Positions 1 through 10,346 of a stretch of 64,000 bases of DNA are shown here, one piece after another (positions within the stretch are counted from its first letter, which is position 1; each line of letters begins with the position of its first letter). The translations under genes were made by a program, and so were the position numbers. This stretch comes from Capra hircus (lineage: Eukaryota > Chordata > Mammalia > Artiodactyla > Bovidae). Location of the stretch: contig NC_030808.1 of NCBI RefSeq assembly GCF_001704415.2, forward strand, positions 132,261,089-132,325,088, given 5' to 3'. A model generated the notes under the pieces. That model had not been told where the DNA came from. It did no database searches and worked only from the letters and a program-made list of their open reading frames with translations.

Positions 1-496
1 ATGTGTTCTGATAACTAAGTAGTGCTGTTTCCTTTCATCTTAAAGATGTCCGTTAAACATTTCTTGTAGACTGGTTTAATGGTATAGATTGCTTTAGCTT
101 TTGCTTGCCTGGACAACTCCCTCAACTTCAATTCTGAATGAGAACTCTTCCAGGTGGAGTTTGCTTGGTTAGAAGTTTCTTTTCTTTTTTTTTTCTACCA
201 CTTTGAATATATCATGCATTCCTTTCTGGCCTGTAGAGTTTTTACTGAAAAGTGTGTTCAAAGTCTCATGGGGGGTCTTTGTGTATAACCAGTTGCTTTT
301 CTCCTGTTGTTTTTAGCATTATCCTTTTGTCTTTTTTTCATTTTATAATGTGCCTTCCTTTGAGCCATTTTCAATTCATCTTATTTGGTATTCTCTGGGC
401 TTCTAGAACTTGAATGTCTGATTTTTGCTTCTTTCTTGCCTTCTTCTCCTGGGAGACCTAAAATGTGAATGTTAGCAGATGTGGTACCATCCCATA

Positions 497-1240
497 ATCA
501 AGATTGCTGGGTGAAATATCAGTAACCTCAGATATGCAGCTGACACCATCCTTATGGCAGAAAGTGAAGAAGAACTAAGAGCTTCTTGATGAAAGTGAAA
601 GGGGAGAGTGAAAAAGTTGGCTTAAAGCTCAGCATTCAGAAAACTAAGATCATGGCATCCGGTCCCATCACTTCATGGGAAATAGGTGGGGAAACAGTGG
701 CTAACTTTATTTTTCTGGGCTCTAGAATCACTGCAGATCGTGATTGCAGCCATGAAATTAAAAGACGCTTACTCTTTGGAAGGAAAGTTATGACCAACCT
801 AGACAGCATATTAAAAAGCAGAGACATTACTTTGCCGACTAAGGTCCATCTAGTAGATGCTATGGTTTTTCCAGTAGTCATCTATGGATGTGAGAGTTGG
901 ACTATATAAAGAAAGCTGATCCCTAAAGAATTGATGCTTTGAACTGTGGTGTTGGAGAAGACTCTTGAGAGTCCCTTGGACTGCGAGCAGAGCCAACTAG
1001 TCCATCCTAAAGGAGATCAGTCCTGGGTGTTCATTGGAAAGACTGATTTTGAAGCTGAAACTCCAATACTTTGGCCCCTGATGCAAAGAGCTGACTCATT
1101 TGAAAAGACCTTGATGCTGGGAAGGATTGAGGGCAAGAGGAGAAGGGGACGACAGAGGATGAGATGGTTGGATGGCATCACCGACTGAATGGACATGGTT
1201 TGGGTGGACTCTGGGAATTCTAGAAGCCAGGCCATCAGCT
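497..1240 (+). mobile_element. BovB LINE fragment (RTE clade), sense
   Basis: The sequence reads in the coding direction of BovB, from just before the reverse-transcriptase active-site region to near the 3' end. An open stretch at 586-909 encodes the usual order: a lysine/glutamate-rich helix, the block MASGPITSWEI, then HEIKRRLLFGRKVMTNLDSI. A second frame at 946-1188 carries LESPLDCEQ and RMRWLDGITD. Stops and frameshifts separate the frames, so it is dead. The terminal repeats of a CTGAACTGAA-type 3' end are missing. It interrupts the antisense L1. Confidence 0.9.
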
Positions 1241-1840
1241 AACAGCTTTTAAAAATATGTAGATATAATATATGCAGTCCTTAAAGGCTGCAGGCATAAG
1301 ACCCACTGCTTACCAGAGCCAGGCAATCTGAAAGTATATCTTGCAGAGCAATCACAAAAATCAGGGCTTCAGATGAGTAGAATATAACGGTGAATTGAAA
1401 CAAGGCCAAAGAGAGCATCAGAATGACATCCACAGTCTGTATTCCTTGAGAGCTGCTCCATATATGCTGCTACATGTGTGTCAAACCTCAAGCCTTTTTG
1501 TCGATCTAAAGGTCCAAGAGAAGTAAAGTAGCCTCTTTCATATACTGGAAATGTCTTTCAGGCAGCTATTTGTGCAGTGGTCTGTGCATGTTAATCTGCC
1601 CCGAATCATCTCTCTAATTGCCATAGTCCATCACCCAGATACCCCAGCCCCTTCTATCAGAACAAGGTGATCAGGTAGCCATAGTTCCATTTGTAAAATC
1701 TCAGGTGTTAAACACAAAAAACCAGGGCACCAGATACATGTAGAAGTTCCTACCAGTAGACTCTGGTGCTCTGGAACACTTCAGAGAGTGAGGTGAATAT
1801 AGTGCCCACTCTCTGAAATCATTGAAAAAGGAAAGCTCAG

Positions 1841-2900
1841 TTCAGTTCACTTCAGTTCAGTTCAGTCACTCAGTCGTGTCCGACTCTTTGTGACCCCATG
1901 AATCGCAGCACACCAGGCCTCCCTGTCCGTCACCATCTCCTGGAGTTCACTCAGACTCACATCCATCAAGTCCGTGATGCCATCCAGCCATCTCATCCTT
2001 AGTCGTCCCCTTCTACTCCTGCCCCCAATCCCTCCCAGCATCACAGTCTTTTCCAATGAGTCAACTCTTCGCATGAGGTGGCCAAAGTACTGGAGCTTCA
2101 CCTTTAGCATCATTCCTTCCAAAGAAATCCCAGTGCTGATCTCCTTCAGAATGGACTGGATGGATCTCCTTGCAGTCCAAGGGACTCTCAAGAGTCTTCT
2201 CCAACACCACAGTTCAGAAGCATCAATTCTTCGGCGCTCAGCCTTCTTCACAGTCCAGCTCTCACATCCAACATGACCACTGGAAAAACCATAGCCTTGA
2301 CTAGATGGACCTTAGTTGGCAAAGTAATGTGTCTACTTTTGAATATACTATCTAGGTTGGTCATAACTTTTCTTCCAAGGAGTAAGCGTCTTTTAATTTC
2401 ATGGCTGCGGTCACCATCTGCAGTGATTTTGGAGGCCAAAACAATAAAGTCTGACACTGTTTCCACTCTTTCCCCATCTATTTCCCATGAAGTGATGGGA
2501 CCAGATGCCATGATCTTCGTTTTCTGAATGTTGAGCTTTAACCCAGCTTTTTCGCTCTCCTCTTTCACTTTCATCAAGAGGCTTTTTAGCTCCTCTTCAC
2601 TTTCTGCCATAAGGGTGGTATCATCTGCATATCTGAGGTTATTGAGATTTCTCCCAGCAATCTTGATTCCAGCTTGTGTTTCTTCTAGTCCAGCGTTTCT
2701 CATGATGTACTCTACGTATAAGTTAAATAAGCAGGGTGACAATATACAGCCTTGACGTACTCCTTTTCCTATTTGGAACCAGTCTGTTGTTCCATGTCCA
2801 GTTCTAACTGTTGCTTCCTGACCTGCATACAGATTTCTCAAGAGGCAGGTCAGGTGCTCTGGTATTCCTATCTCTTTCAGAATTTTCCACAGTTTATTGA
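1841..2900 (-). mobile_element. BovB LINE, 5'-truncated, with perfect 26-bp target-site duplication
   Basis: The + strand starts with the reversed BovB 3' end (repeated TTCAG units, then TCACTCAGTCGTGTCCGACT) and runs into the reverse-transcriptase region. The insertion is bracketed by a perfect 26-base direct repeat, 1815-1840 and 2901-2926, beginning GAAATCATTG and ending AAAGCTCAG. This shows a target-primed insertion of about 1.06 kb, truncated at its 5' end. The perfect duplication and the well-preserved reading frame suggest a fairly recent insertion. The host sequence is the 5' part of an antisense L1. Confidence 0.95.
2248..2841 (-). pseudogene. BovB reverse transcriptase fragment (palm region)
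   Basis: This 197-codon open frame on the minus strand is part of the BovB ORF2 reverse transcriptase. From the N-terminal side it shows TGHGTTDWFQIGKGVRQGC (the region before the active site), then NNLRYADDTTLM with the catalytic YADD box intact. The helix EEELKSLLMKVKEESEKAGL and the block MASGPITSWEI follow. It lacks the endonuclease, the fingers and the first catalytic aspartate region, because the element is 5'-truncated, and it stops before the C-terminal part. It is a fossil, not a host gene. Confidence 0.9.
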
Positions 2901-5900
2901 GAAATCATTGAAAAAGGAAAGCTCAGTCCCTAGATATTGTTTAAAGAGAACCCTGCCCCTCCGGTCACAATCGTAATGACTAATAGGTCTCTTTCACAGA
3001 AAGATTGAATTCTTGGATCTGTTGCCTCTTCCTATTCCCTGGAAGTGGTAGCTGATTTCGAACTCTTTTTTCATTGGTTAAGGTGTTGCGAGATCTACAA
3101 TTTTAAGTCTCACTGGCCTCTAAAGTCCAGTGAAACAAAGGTGTCCACCTGGCAGCAATCACAAAAATCAGGGCACCGGATGGATAGGAGCTCCATTATG
3201 ATGACACTGATTATTACAGTTCCACATGATCAGGAGTGCCATTCCCTGACCTCCAGAGCCAGGTGATCAAGAATTATATTGTCGGCAGGAGCCGCAAAAA
3301 TTAGGACATCAGGCACACGTAGGCCCTCTTCCAAGAGATATTGGTGCTCCAGAGCATGGCAAAGGAAAAGTATAAAAATGGTGCCCGCTACTCTCTGTCC
3401 CCAGAGTATTCCAGCAGGCTCCTAGATGTGCATGTGTTAAATTAGGTGCCTGCCTTTTAGGCCATGGTTTTAATATAAGCACGTGATCCTTATTCGCTTT
3501 AAGTTTTAGTTCCCTTAACCTACCTGAGCTGAGCCTTGGGTGGAAGAGTTCACATTGTGCAGGCCCTTTTAGAACTTTCTACTAGATTGATGCTGTTTTA
3601 TGGGTCTCAAGATGCGATCCTTGTTGATTTTCTAAAGTAGATTTTGGGGGGATGGGGCTCATCTCTCAAGTGCATATCTTAAAATTTGTCATACCTAATG
3701 TGCAGTTTGAGCCCTTCACTCCTCAGGAGAAGCTCTGGTTTTGAGTTCCCTCCAAGTTGTAGTTCACTGCGGTGTAGATTGGTTTTATCTTGTGCCATTT
3801 GATGATATTTTGTGCCAGCCTGTCTTGCTGCTTTGATGTGATTTTCTTCTCATTTGGCGGATATATAATCGTCATTCAGCCCATTCAGCCAACCTTTAGG
3901 TGTTTTTTAAGAGGAAGTCTTTGCATATGTAATTGTTGACTGTTTCCATGGGAGAAGGTGAGTTCAGGATCTTCCTATGTTGCCACCTTGAACGAGAGCC
4001 TATACCTCTCTTCTTCATGTATGAATATATCCTACAGATCTTTTTATATCAGTCATAGATAACTTTGTTTTTTATATCCATGGCTTCCATTGACTTTAAG
4101 AGCCATTTAATAGTAGTGGTTTCCATGGATCTGTTGCCAGTCTGCCTACATATAGGCCATGGATCTGCTGCTGGAAAAGCCCTTTACAAGTTGCTAAATC
4201 TCTTAAGTGTCTCAAGTTTCTCATCTGTACATGGGAGAAAAATTGTATTCTGAATAAAGTTGTTGTGAAGTTTAAGCACTTATTAGTACAAGGCCTAGTT
4301 GGTAGTGAGCAGCCAAATGTTGCCTTCCACCATTGTCTTTATCATCACCATTTTTACTTAATCAGATTCTTATTTATGGGTAAATGGGGTGTTTACCTTT
4401 TTTATTGTTGCAAACTATGCTTCAGGGCATAACCTTGTGTATTCATTATTTTTCACACATGTGATTTTATGAATACTTTGCAACAAGTACAATATCAAGG
4501 CAAAAAGGAATATAAATTTTTAATTTTTGTAGACATTTGCCAAGTCACATCCCACAGGGATTTTATCAATTTCTGCTGTCATCAGTGTTTGACATAGTTT
4601 AAATGATCAAGAATTTGCAGGTAGATTTCTGATGTTACTTCTCTTTCTAAAATTATTCATAGTTTAAAATGACAAGTTTTAAAGTTCTTCCTTTTTCTTT
4701 ATTAAAACTGCAATCCTGTCTGGAGAGCCTGCTGAAACAACCTTTCATAAAATATGTATATTGGTGGCTTATTCTTTTAAGATTCTTATAGGTAACTTGT
4801 TAGTATTTAAGTGCTTGAAAGATGGTCTTTACTCTTTTTTATTCTATATTTTTGTATAGTTTTGTTTCCATAAATCTGAATTATTTCAGATTTATTTACC
4901 TTTACTCTCCATAATCTTAGGATAATCTATTAGAAATATTCATATTTAAGAATGAAGAATCCAAAAATGAACTGAGGTTAGCTTTTTAATGTATTCTGAA
5001 AATTAGTCTTGAATTAGGGCAATATTCTTGATTATTATTATCAAAAAAACTTAATAGGACAGAGGAACTTAAGATGTCAAAGTTTTTAAGGCTCATGGAG
5101 AAATAGAAAGATCAGTAAATAGTGGTCCCTGCTATACTTTTTTCTATTGGGTGAGCTAGATTGGGGCCGTTTCCAGGCTAGAAAATTTTAAAATGGACAA
5201 AGAAGAATGCTTAAGTAGAGCTTTAGAAAATACCTGTATTTATTCACGTTAAATGCCTAAAAGTAAGTGAAAGAAATCAAGACAAATCAACAGAAAATAT
5301 AGTACAAATGTAGAATGCTATAGAAACCAATGAAATAAACAAATGCTTTAAATAGAATAGATAGATTATTACTAAGATTGGTTGATGTAGCAGTTCAGAG
5401 ATCACTGGTGTGAGGAAGCAGTTTCAGTAGAATTGTGGGACTCGGTTGGAGAAGAATGAACAGGAGAAAAATAAGTAAATAAGGTAATCTTTGGCACAGT
5501 CATTATGGCAGCAAAAGGAATTTCTTTCTTAAAAAGTATCAATGCAAGGCTTCTGTTCATTTTAAAAAGTGTGACTTTAAAACATCTGATGTTAGTAATT
5601 GATTTTTTATATTATAGCCATCTTTAAAGTTTTTTATATTTCTTTTAATAATGGTTGTTGTTTTGTTGCCTTTCCCTTCACCGCATTAACTTGATGCCAT
5701 GAAATAGTCCTCCCTTTATGAACTAACATAGCTATTTTATTGAAAGTATATTTAGAACTCCACTCTATGTGAAAACTGCCTTGTCAATTATGGAAATTGA
5801 GTAGTTGAGCATTATTTACATCGGAAATATTTTAACGGTTATATGTGCAACTCATTACTGAACAATTAGGGTTAGCTTTGTCCTTTTTCTTGAATTTTTA

Positions 5901-6130
5901 AAGAATCAACTTTACCAAAATCTAATTTCCATGCATTAAAAGTCACCAGAGTATGTAGATAGATAGCTTTTGACAAATGCATACAGCCATAATGATGACA
6001 ACTCTATTCAAGATCTAAAATAGTTCCATCCCCCTAAGAAGAACAGTTCTTGTCATGTTTAATAATTTTAACATCTGATTTTATTTCTTTTGCTTTAATA
6101 AGTACAGATGGATGCAATTTTACTTATCAA

Positions 6131-6399
6131 ATGTTGTTGTTGAGTCTCTAAGTCAAATCTGACTCTTTGTGACCCCATGAACTGTAGTACACCAGACTTC
6201 TCTGTTCTTCACTACCTCCCTGAGTTTGCCCAGATTCATGTCCATTGAGTTGGTGATGCCATCCAGCCATCTCATCCTCTGTTGCTCCCTTCTCTTCCTG
6301 CTCTCAATCTTTCCCAGCATCATGGTCTTTTCCAGTGTGTGATCTCTTCGCATCAGGTGGCCAAAATACTAAGGCTTTAGCTTCAGCATCAGTCCTTCC
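6131..6399 (-). mobile_element. BovB 3' fragment, antisense, with 9-bp target-site duplication
   Basis: The + strand shows the reversed 3' part of BovB: GACTCTTTGTGACCCCATGA, then GATGCCATCCAGCCATCTC, then CATCAGGTGGCCAAA. The insertion is flanked by the direct repeat ACTTATCAA at 6122-6130 and 6400-6408. A minus-strand open stretch (6153-6353) is a diverged remnant of the C-terminal BovB reading frame and is not a gene. Confidence 0.88.
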
Positions 6400-7282
6400 A
6401 CTTATCAAGAGTACCATGAATTAACTCCTGAAATGACTTACTTTTTATCTATCAAATCTATTTCAGATTGATGCAATATTTTATGACCTATGCAAGTTTA
6501 AATGTAAACAATTTTATTTAATTGAGTGATTTTTGAGAATATCTAAGAGAAAGTTATTTTTATTTGAGCTCACTTATCAGTTAAGCATATTTCTTGTTTA
6601 TTTAATTTTTAAAAATCCTCTGAAAACATAGACTGTTCTATAGTACATAAACAGGCTATTTTCAACACTGTTGAATACTCTGTGCATTACTGTTTTTCTC
6701 ATAAAATTTTAAATCACAGTAAAAATTTTCTCTCTTTTTTTTGAAATTGCATATTTCCAAAAACTATTTGAAGTTTTTAAGAACTTTTAAGGGGAAGAAC
6801 TATTTAAAAACATTTTTCCTTTTCATTCTCCTTCCAACCTATCATTTCTACAGTTGAATATTTGGAATACCTATTGAAAATTAATGAGAGCTATGTATCA
6901 ATAAATAAAATGTGCTGTAAAATGGTTCTGATTTAAAGATAGGGCAAACATAATTTTTTTCATTTTAAGATTAGTAAAAATTAAGTTGAATAAGAGCTAA
7001 ATATACCACTGTAGTTTTTTAAGGACTCTGATTCTAGATCATACTTTGACTTTAATGGCTATTCATTGCTCCATGTTCTTTCATACAGTATGACTCAGAG
7101 ACTCTTCCAGCCTCCATTCCTAATTGTGACTTCAGATAGAGCTGATATTAATCACTTGCAAGGAGCCTGTCAGAAGTTATAAATTAATGATTTTCCTACT
7201 GTTTATTGAATATTATTCTTGTGATTTTTAACTTGAATATTTTACATTTATGCAGTTGAAACTGAACCTCATTTAATTATTG

Positions 7283-7482
7283 AGCTTCCCCGGCGGCTCA
7301 GTGGTAAAGAATCCGCCTGCCAATGCAGGAGACTCTGTTTGATCCCTGGGTCAGGAAGATCTCCTGCATCAGAAAATGACAACCAACCCCAGTATTCTTG
7401 CCTGAGAAATCCCACGGACAGAGAAGCCTAGTGGGCTACAGTCCATGGGGTCACAAGAGTCAGACACAGCTTAGCGTCCAAC
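7283..7482 (+). mobile_element. Bov-tA/BOV-A2 tRNA-derived SINE between 39-bp direct repeats
   Basis: The left part has the tRNA-like head GGCTCAGTGGTAAAGAATCC and the B-box-like GTTTGATCCCTGGGTC. It is followed by the ruminant body (TATTCTTGCCTGAGAAATCCC, GGGCTACAGTCCATGGGGTC) and the end GAGTCAGACACAGCTTAGC. It is flanked by direct repeats at 7244-7282 and 7483-7521 that match at 35 of 39 positions, from ACATTTAT to TTTAATTATTG. Those repeats are unusually long for a SINE target duplication. Confidence 0.92.
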
Positions 7483-7910
7483 ACATTTATCCAATTGAAA
7501 CAGAACCTCCTTTAATTATTGTATCAGAATTCTTTGTGTCTAAGTTGATTTTGAACCTTGTTTCAGTTTTTTTTTAATTCTGTTATTTTAAACATAGATT
7601 TTTCAGTGTAAACCACTCATTCTTATAAGAGTGATAATATTAACATAGCCATATTTGAGATAAAAGTAAAGTAAGGTAGAAGTATGAAGGAATGAGATGA
7701 AAAGGGGGTTATGGCTTTTTCCTTTGTTTGATCCTTATGTAGAAGTTCCTGGAATCTTCAAAGAAAACAGATTTGACTGAAAGTATTGTTAAATTAAGAA
7801 ACACTTAGTTTTAAATAAAAGGAGAACATTCTGATGATTAAAAAAAAAACAGAAGGTGCCTTGAAGGGAGATAACATTCTCTATACTTGGATGGTTTTTG
7901 GACTAAGGTA

Positions 7911-7998
7911 GCCACCTGGGATCTTCTTGACCCAGGGATCGAACCCAGGTCTCCTGCTTTGCGGGCCAACTCTTCATCATCTGTCACCAGGGAAGCCT
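7911..7998 (-). mobile_element. tRNA-derived ruminant SINE, partial, antisense
   Basis: On the + strand it reads GACCCAGGGATCGAACCCAG GTCTCCTGC and then CACCAGGGAAGCC, the complement of a Bov-tA head with its B box. Only the tRNA-like part is present. No clear target duplication is seen. Confidence 0.75.
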
Positions 7999-8323
7999 CA
8001 TATATCTGGTTATCATAAGCCATCTTTAGGGCCCTCTGTACTATGTAAATTCATTGTTTTATTTCTTTGTCTTTTCCTTCTTTAATACTTCTCTCAACAT
8101 TTTTCATTAGACTTACCTAATGCATAGGTTATTCAGGTGTTTTTCTTTTTTAACATTTAAAGAATTTTTAAATTCTTTAACAAGAGATTCCTTTAAAATA
8201 GAAGTTTGCGGAAGAAAGAAAAACCCAATCACTTTCATATAAAACTTTTCAAATAGTAGTCAAGTTACATTTAACTTTTAGCATGGAGAGGAAAAATTAA
8301 CTATAGAATCTGTTGTTCCACAG

Positions 8324-8400
8324 GTACTGTGAGAATAGAGATGTTTCGAAATATGCAGAATGCAGAAATCATCAGAAAAATGACTGAAGAATTTGATGAG
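8324..8400 (+). CDS. STAG1: STAG1 exon (cohesin subunit SA-1), 77 bp
   Basis: This internal coding exon of STAG1 encodes an HEAT-repeat-rich subunit of the nuclear cohesin ring. The protein binds the RAD21 kleisin and helps load and hold cohesin on chromatin. The exon starts in phase 2 (GT completes a codon begun upstream) and reads TVRIEMFRNMQNAEIIRKMT, then EEFDE. This is the N-terminal segment just before the STAG domain. STAG1 is preferred over STAG2 because, from memory, STAG2 has a different block ahead of MFR and HMQNS rather than NMQNA. The acceptor is CCACAG. The donor is GAG|GTATAG, which departs from consensus at +4 and +5. The next exon continues in phase 0 with [11 protein letters not shown]. 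Confidence 0.95.
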
Positions 8401-9755
8401 GTATAGCATTTCACTGTTTATATAAATTGCCTGCTTGTACTTGTAAATGGTGAATATGTTGATTATTTTAAGTTTTGTTTTGACTTTGTACTTAGTATAA
8501 GAGAATTTATACTATTTTCTCATTTATGTGATAATCCATGCTGTTATTTCCAAAATGAATCATCTTTGGAAATTTTATTACATTGCATGGAGATAGTAGC
8601 ACTGAATAATGACTGATGGCTGATAATGATTGGAAAATTAATGGTATGAGGTATGAGTTGATTCTTTGCATTCATTCTTGAAGACCATCTAAAATCCTGA
8701 ATTTATAAATGCACCTCTAACAGTTTCATATTCTGTGGAATGCTAGTCCTCTTAAATGTTTTAAAGAAAAAAGGGTTTGGAGGTCAAGGAAGTGTTAGAA
8801 GGCTGACTATTATACCTACCTAAGATACCTGACCTAAGATTGTCAAAGCACATTATCTTATTTAAGGTTATTAGAAATCCTAACAGTGAAAAATTTCCTA
8901 AATTTAATCCGGAATTCCCAAAATTGTTTTGTATGGATCCCTGACGCTGACATGTGTCCCTCTACCCTCACCCACCCCCTTTCCATTTTCTGTGTGTGTG
9001 TATAGTACTTCCATTTGGAACACTCTGCTTGAGATAATCTGATTTCTTATTCAGAATATGAGTCTTCTCTGCTAGTCTTCATGAGTTAATCATGCATGAT
9101 TTTCCATTTTAAGACTTAAATATTCTCTCAAATAGTTTTACACTGGTTATAAATGTTTATTTTTGAGACATTTTAACAGTTTTATTTCTTTATTTATAGT
9201 GAACTCATTTCATGTCATGCTTCAGGCCAGCATCAGTTCTTGTTTTAACATTCTGCCTTTGGTATTATTTTCTATTTTCTGATAGGTGTTCCTTTGTTTC
9301 GACCTTTAAGACTAGCCACAAGGATTGGCTTTCTTATAAGTCCACTCTTCTAGTAACATGGGTTTAGGTTTTTTATTAATAGTAGCAGTAGTATTTATTT
9401 TTAATTGAAAAAAGTACTACAAATACATACTAAAGTAAATATTCAAGCATAGGCTGCTCAATGTGTTTTTCTCATCAGGTGTTCACCTTTAGCAGCAGTA
9501 TCAAAATGTTTTAATGTGTATCTTTCTAGATAAACATTCTGTCACCAGCTTTCAGACTAGCCAATTCAAGGGAAGACCTTGAATTGTAACCTATGGACAT
9601 AATATTTCAGAATCACTTGCCTTAATTTCTGTAATCTCAAAAAAGCTCTGACAGTTCGTAATCCAAACTTTCAGGTTTGGCTCTAAGGCCACTTGGCATC
9701 AACTAACATGAGGCTATTCACAGTCAATTTTTATTTCTCACAGTCAGTTTGAAAA

Positions 9756-9781
9756 ATATATATATATATATATATATATAT
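9756..9781. repeat. (AT)13 microsatellite
   Basis: Thirteen uninterrupted AT units lie in intronic sequence, preceded by a short A run. It is likely polymorphic in length. Confidence 0.97.
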
Positions 9782-10159
9782 GCATTGCTGTTAAATATTA
9801 ATGTTCTTAACTACAGAGTGCTACACCAGGTTTTATTGGGGTATGATGAAATATAAGGTTATGCACCAAGTTCACTTTTAAAATTCAAAAACCCTAGATT
9901 CTGAAACATTTCTGTGGGGCTACTGTTCAGTAAAACATATTTTGTTGTTGTTGTTAATACATGAGTTTATATGTTAGAAATAGAAGTTAAAGCCAGGTAA
10001 CATACAGTTAAGGTGCAAGTAGTATGTTTACTTACCAGCTACTGTTCTACTATGTGTGGCCTGCATTACAGGTGATTCAGATTGTAAATTTAAAAGTGGT
10101 ATATGTCTTGGACCTTCCCAGGACTAACACATGATGGAATGATTATCAAGTATTTTAAG

Positions 10160-10346
10160 ACAGTAGTTCCCAAACTAAATTTGAGCTGAAAATTAATGTC
10201 TCACTGGGATACTGATGCCTGGCTCCTTTACACATGCCCTAGACATTTGATTAATTTGTAAGGAATGTGACCTTGGCATAGGGATTTTTTTTAAAAAAGC
10301 TCACCATGTGATTCTAACATAGAACAACTGTTGAGAACTATTATTC
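10160..10346 (+). mobile_element. MER5-like hAT (Charlie) non-autonomous DNA element
   Basis: The left end CAGTAGTTCCCAAACT and right end CAACTGTTGAGAACTATT resemble the inverted ends of MER5-type elements. The interior has the expected order, including a diverged GTGATTCTAA block. Divergence is high, as for an old mammalian element with no coding capacity. Confidence 0.6.

Larger units (their letters stand above)
1260..3420 (-). repeat. Degenerate internal repeats in an L1 5' region
   Basis: Blocks of the form CACAAAAATCAGGGC followed by C/T-rich text recur near 1353, 1711, 3154 and 3285 (the last two diverged). They are accompanied by recurrences of CCAGAGCCAGG (about 1315 and 3252) and TGGTGCTC(T/C)(G/A)GA (about 1768 and 3345). 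The copies flank a BovB insertion. This looks like decayed repeat units in an L1 5' untranslated region. Confidence 0.5.
1..3995 (-). mobile_element. L1 LINE, 5' portion, antisense, interrupted by two BovB copies
   Basis: On the + strand the first 490 bases match, in the same order, the antisense L1 text near 22500-23000 in this window (for example TTTCTGGCCTGTAGAGTTT against TTCTGGCCTGCAGAATTT). That places them in the ORF1/5' region of a minus-strand L1. The sequence continues in 1241-1814 and 2927-3995 as a long 5' untranslated region. It ends near TTGCCACCTTGAACGAGAGCC, the complement of a typical L1 start. No open ORF1 or ORF2 is left. Assigning 1241-3995 to the same element is inference from order and style. 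The L1 subfamily is not assigned. Confidence 0.6.
1..8323 (+). other. STAG1: STAG1 intron, 3' part (upstream of first exon in window)
   Basis: This is intronic sequence ending in the acceptor CCACAG at 8318-8323. It holds an antisense L1 with two BovB insertions (1-3995), a truncated BovB (6131-6399), a complete tRNA SINE (7283-7482) and a SINE piece (7911-7998). I recognise no repeat, gene or RNA in 3996-6121, 6409-7243 or 7999-8323; these are AT-rich and unremarkable. Confidence 0.85.

Noticed and set aside
2248..2841. A 197-codon frame with a YADD motif as a functional reverse transcriptase
   Set aside because: It is the middle of a 5'-truncated BovB; the endonuclease and the first part of the polymerase are missing.
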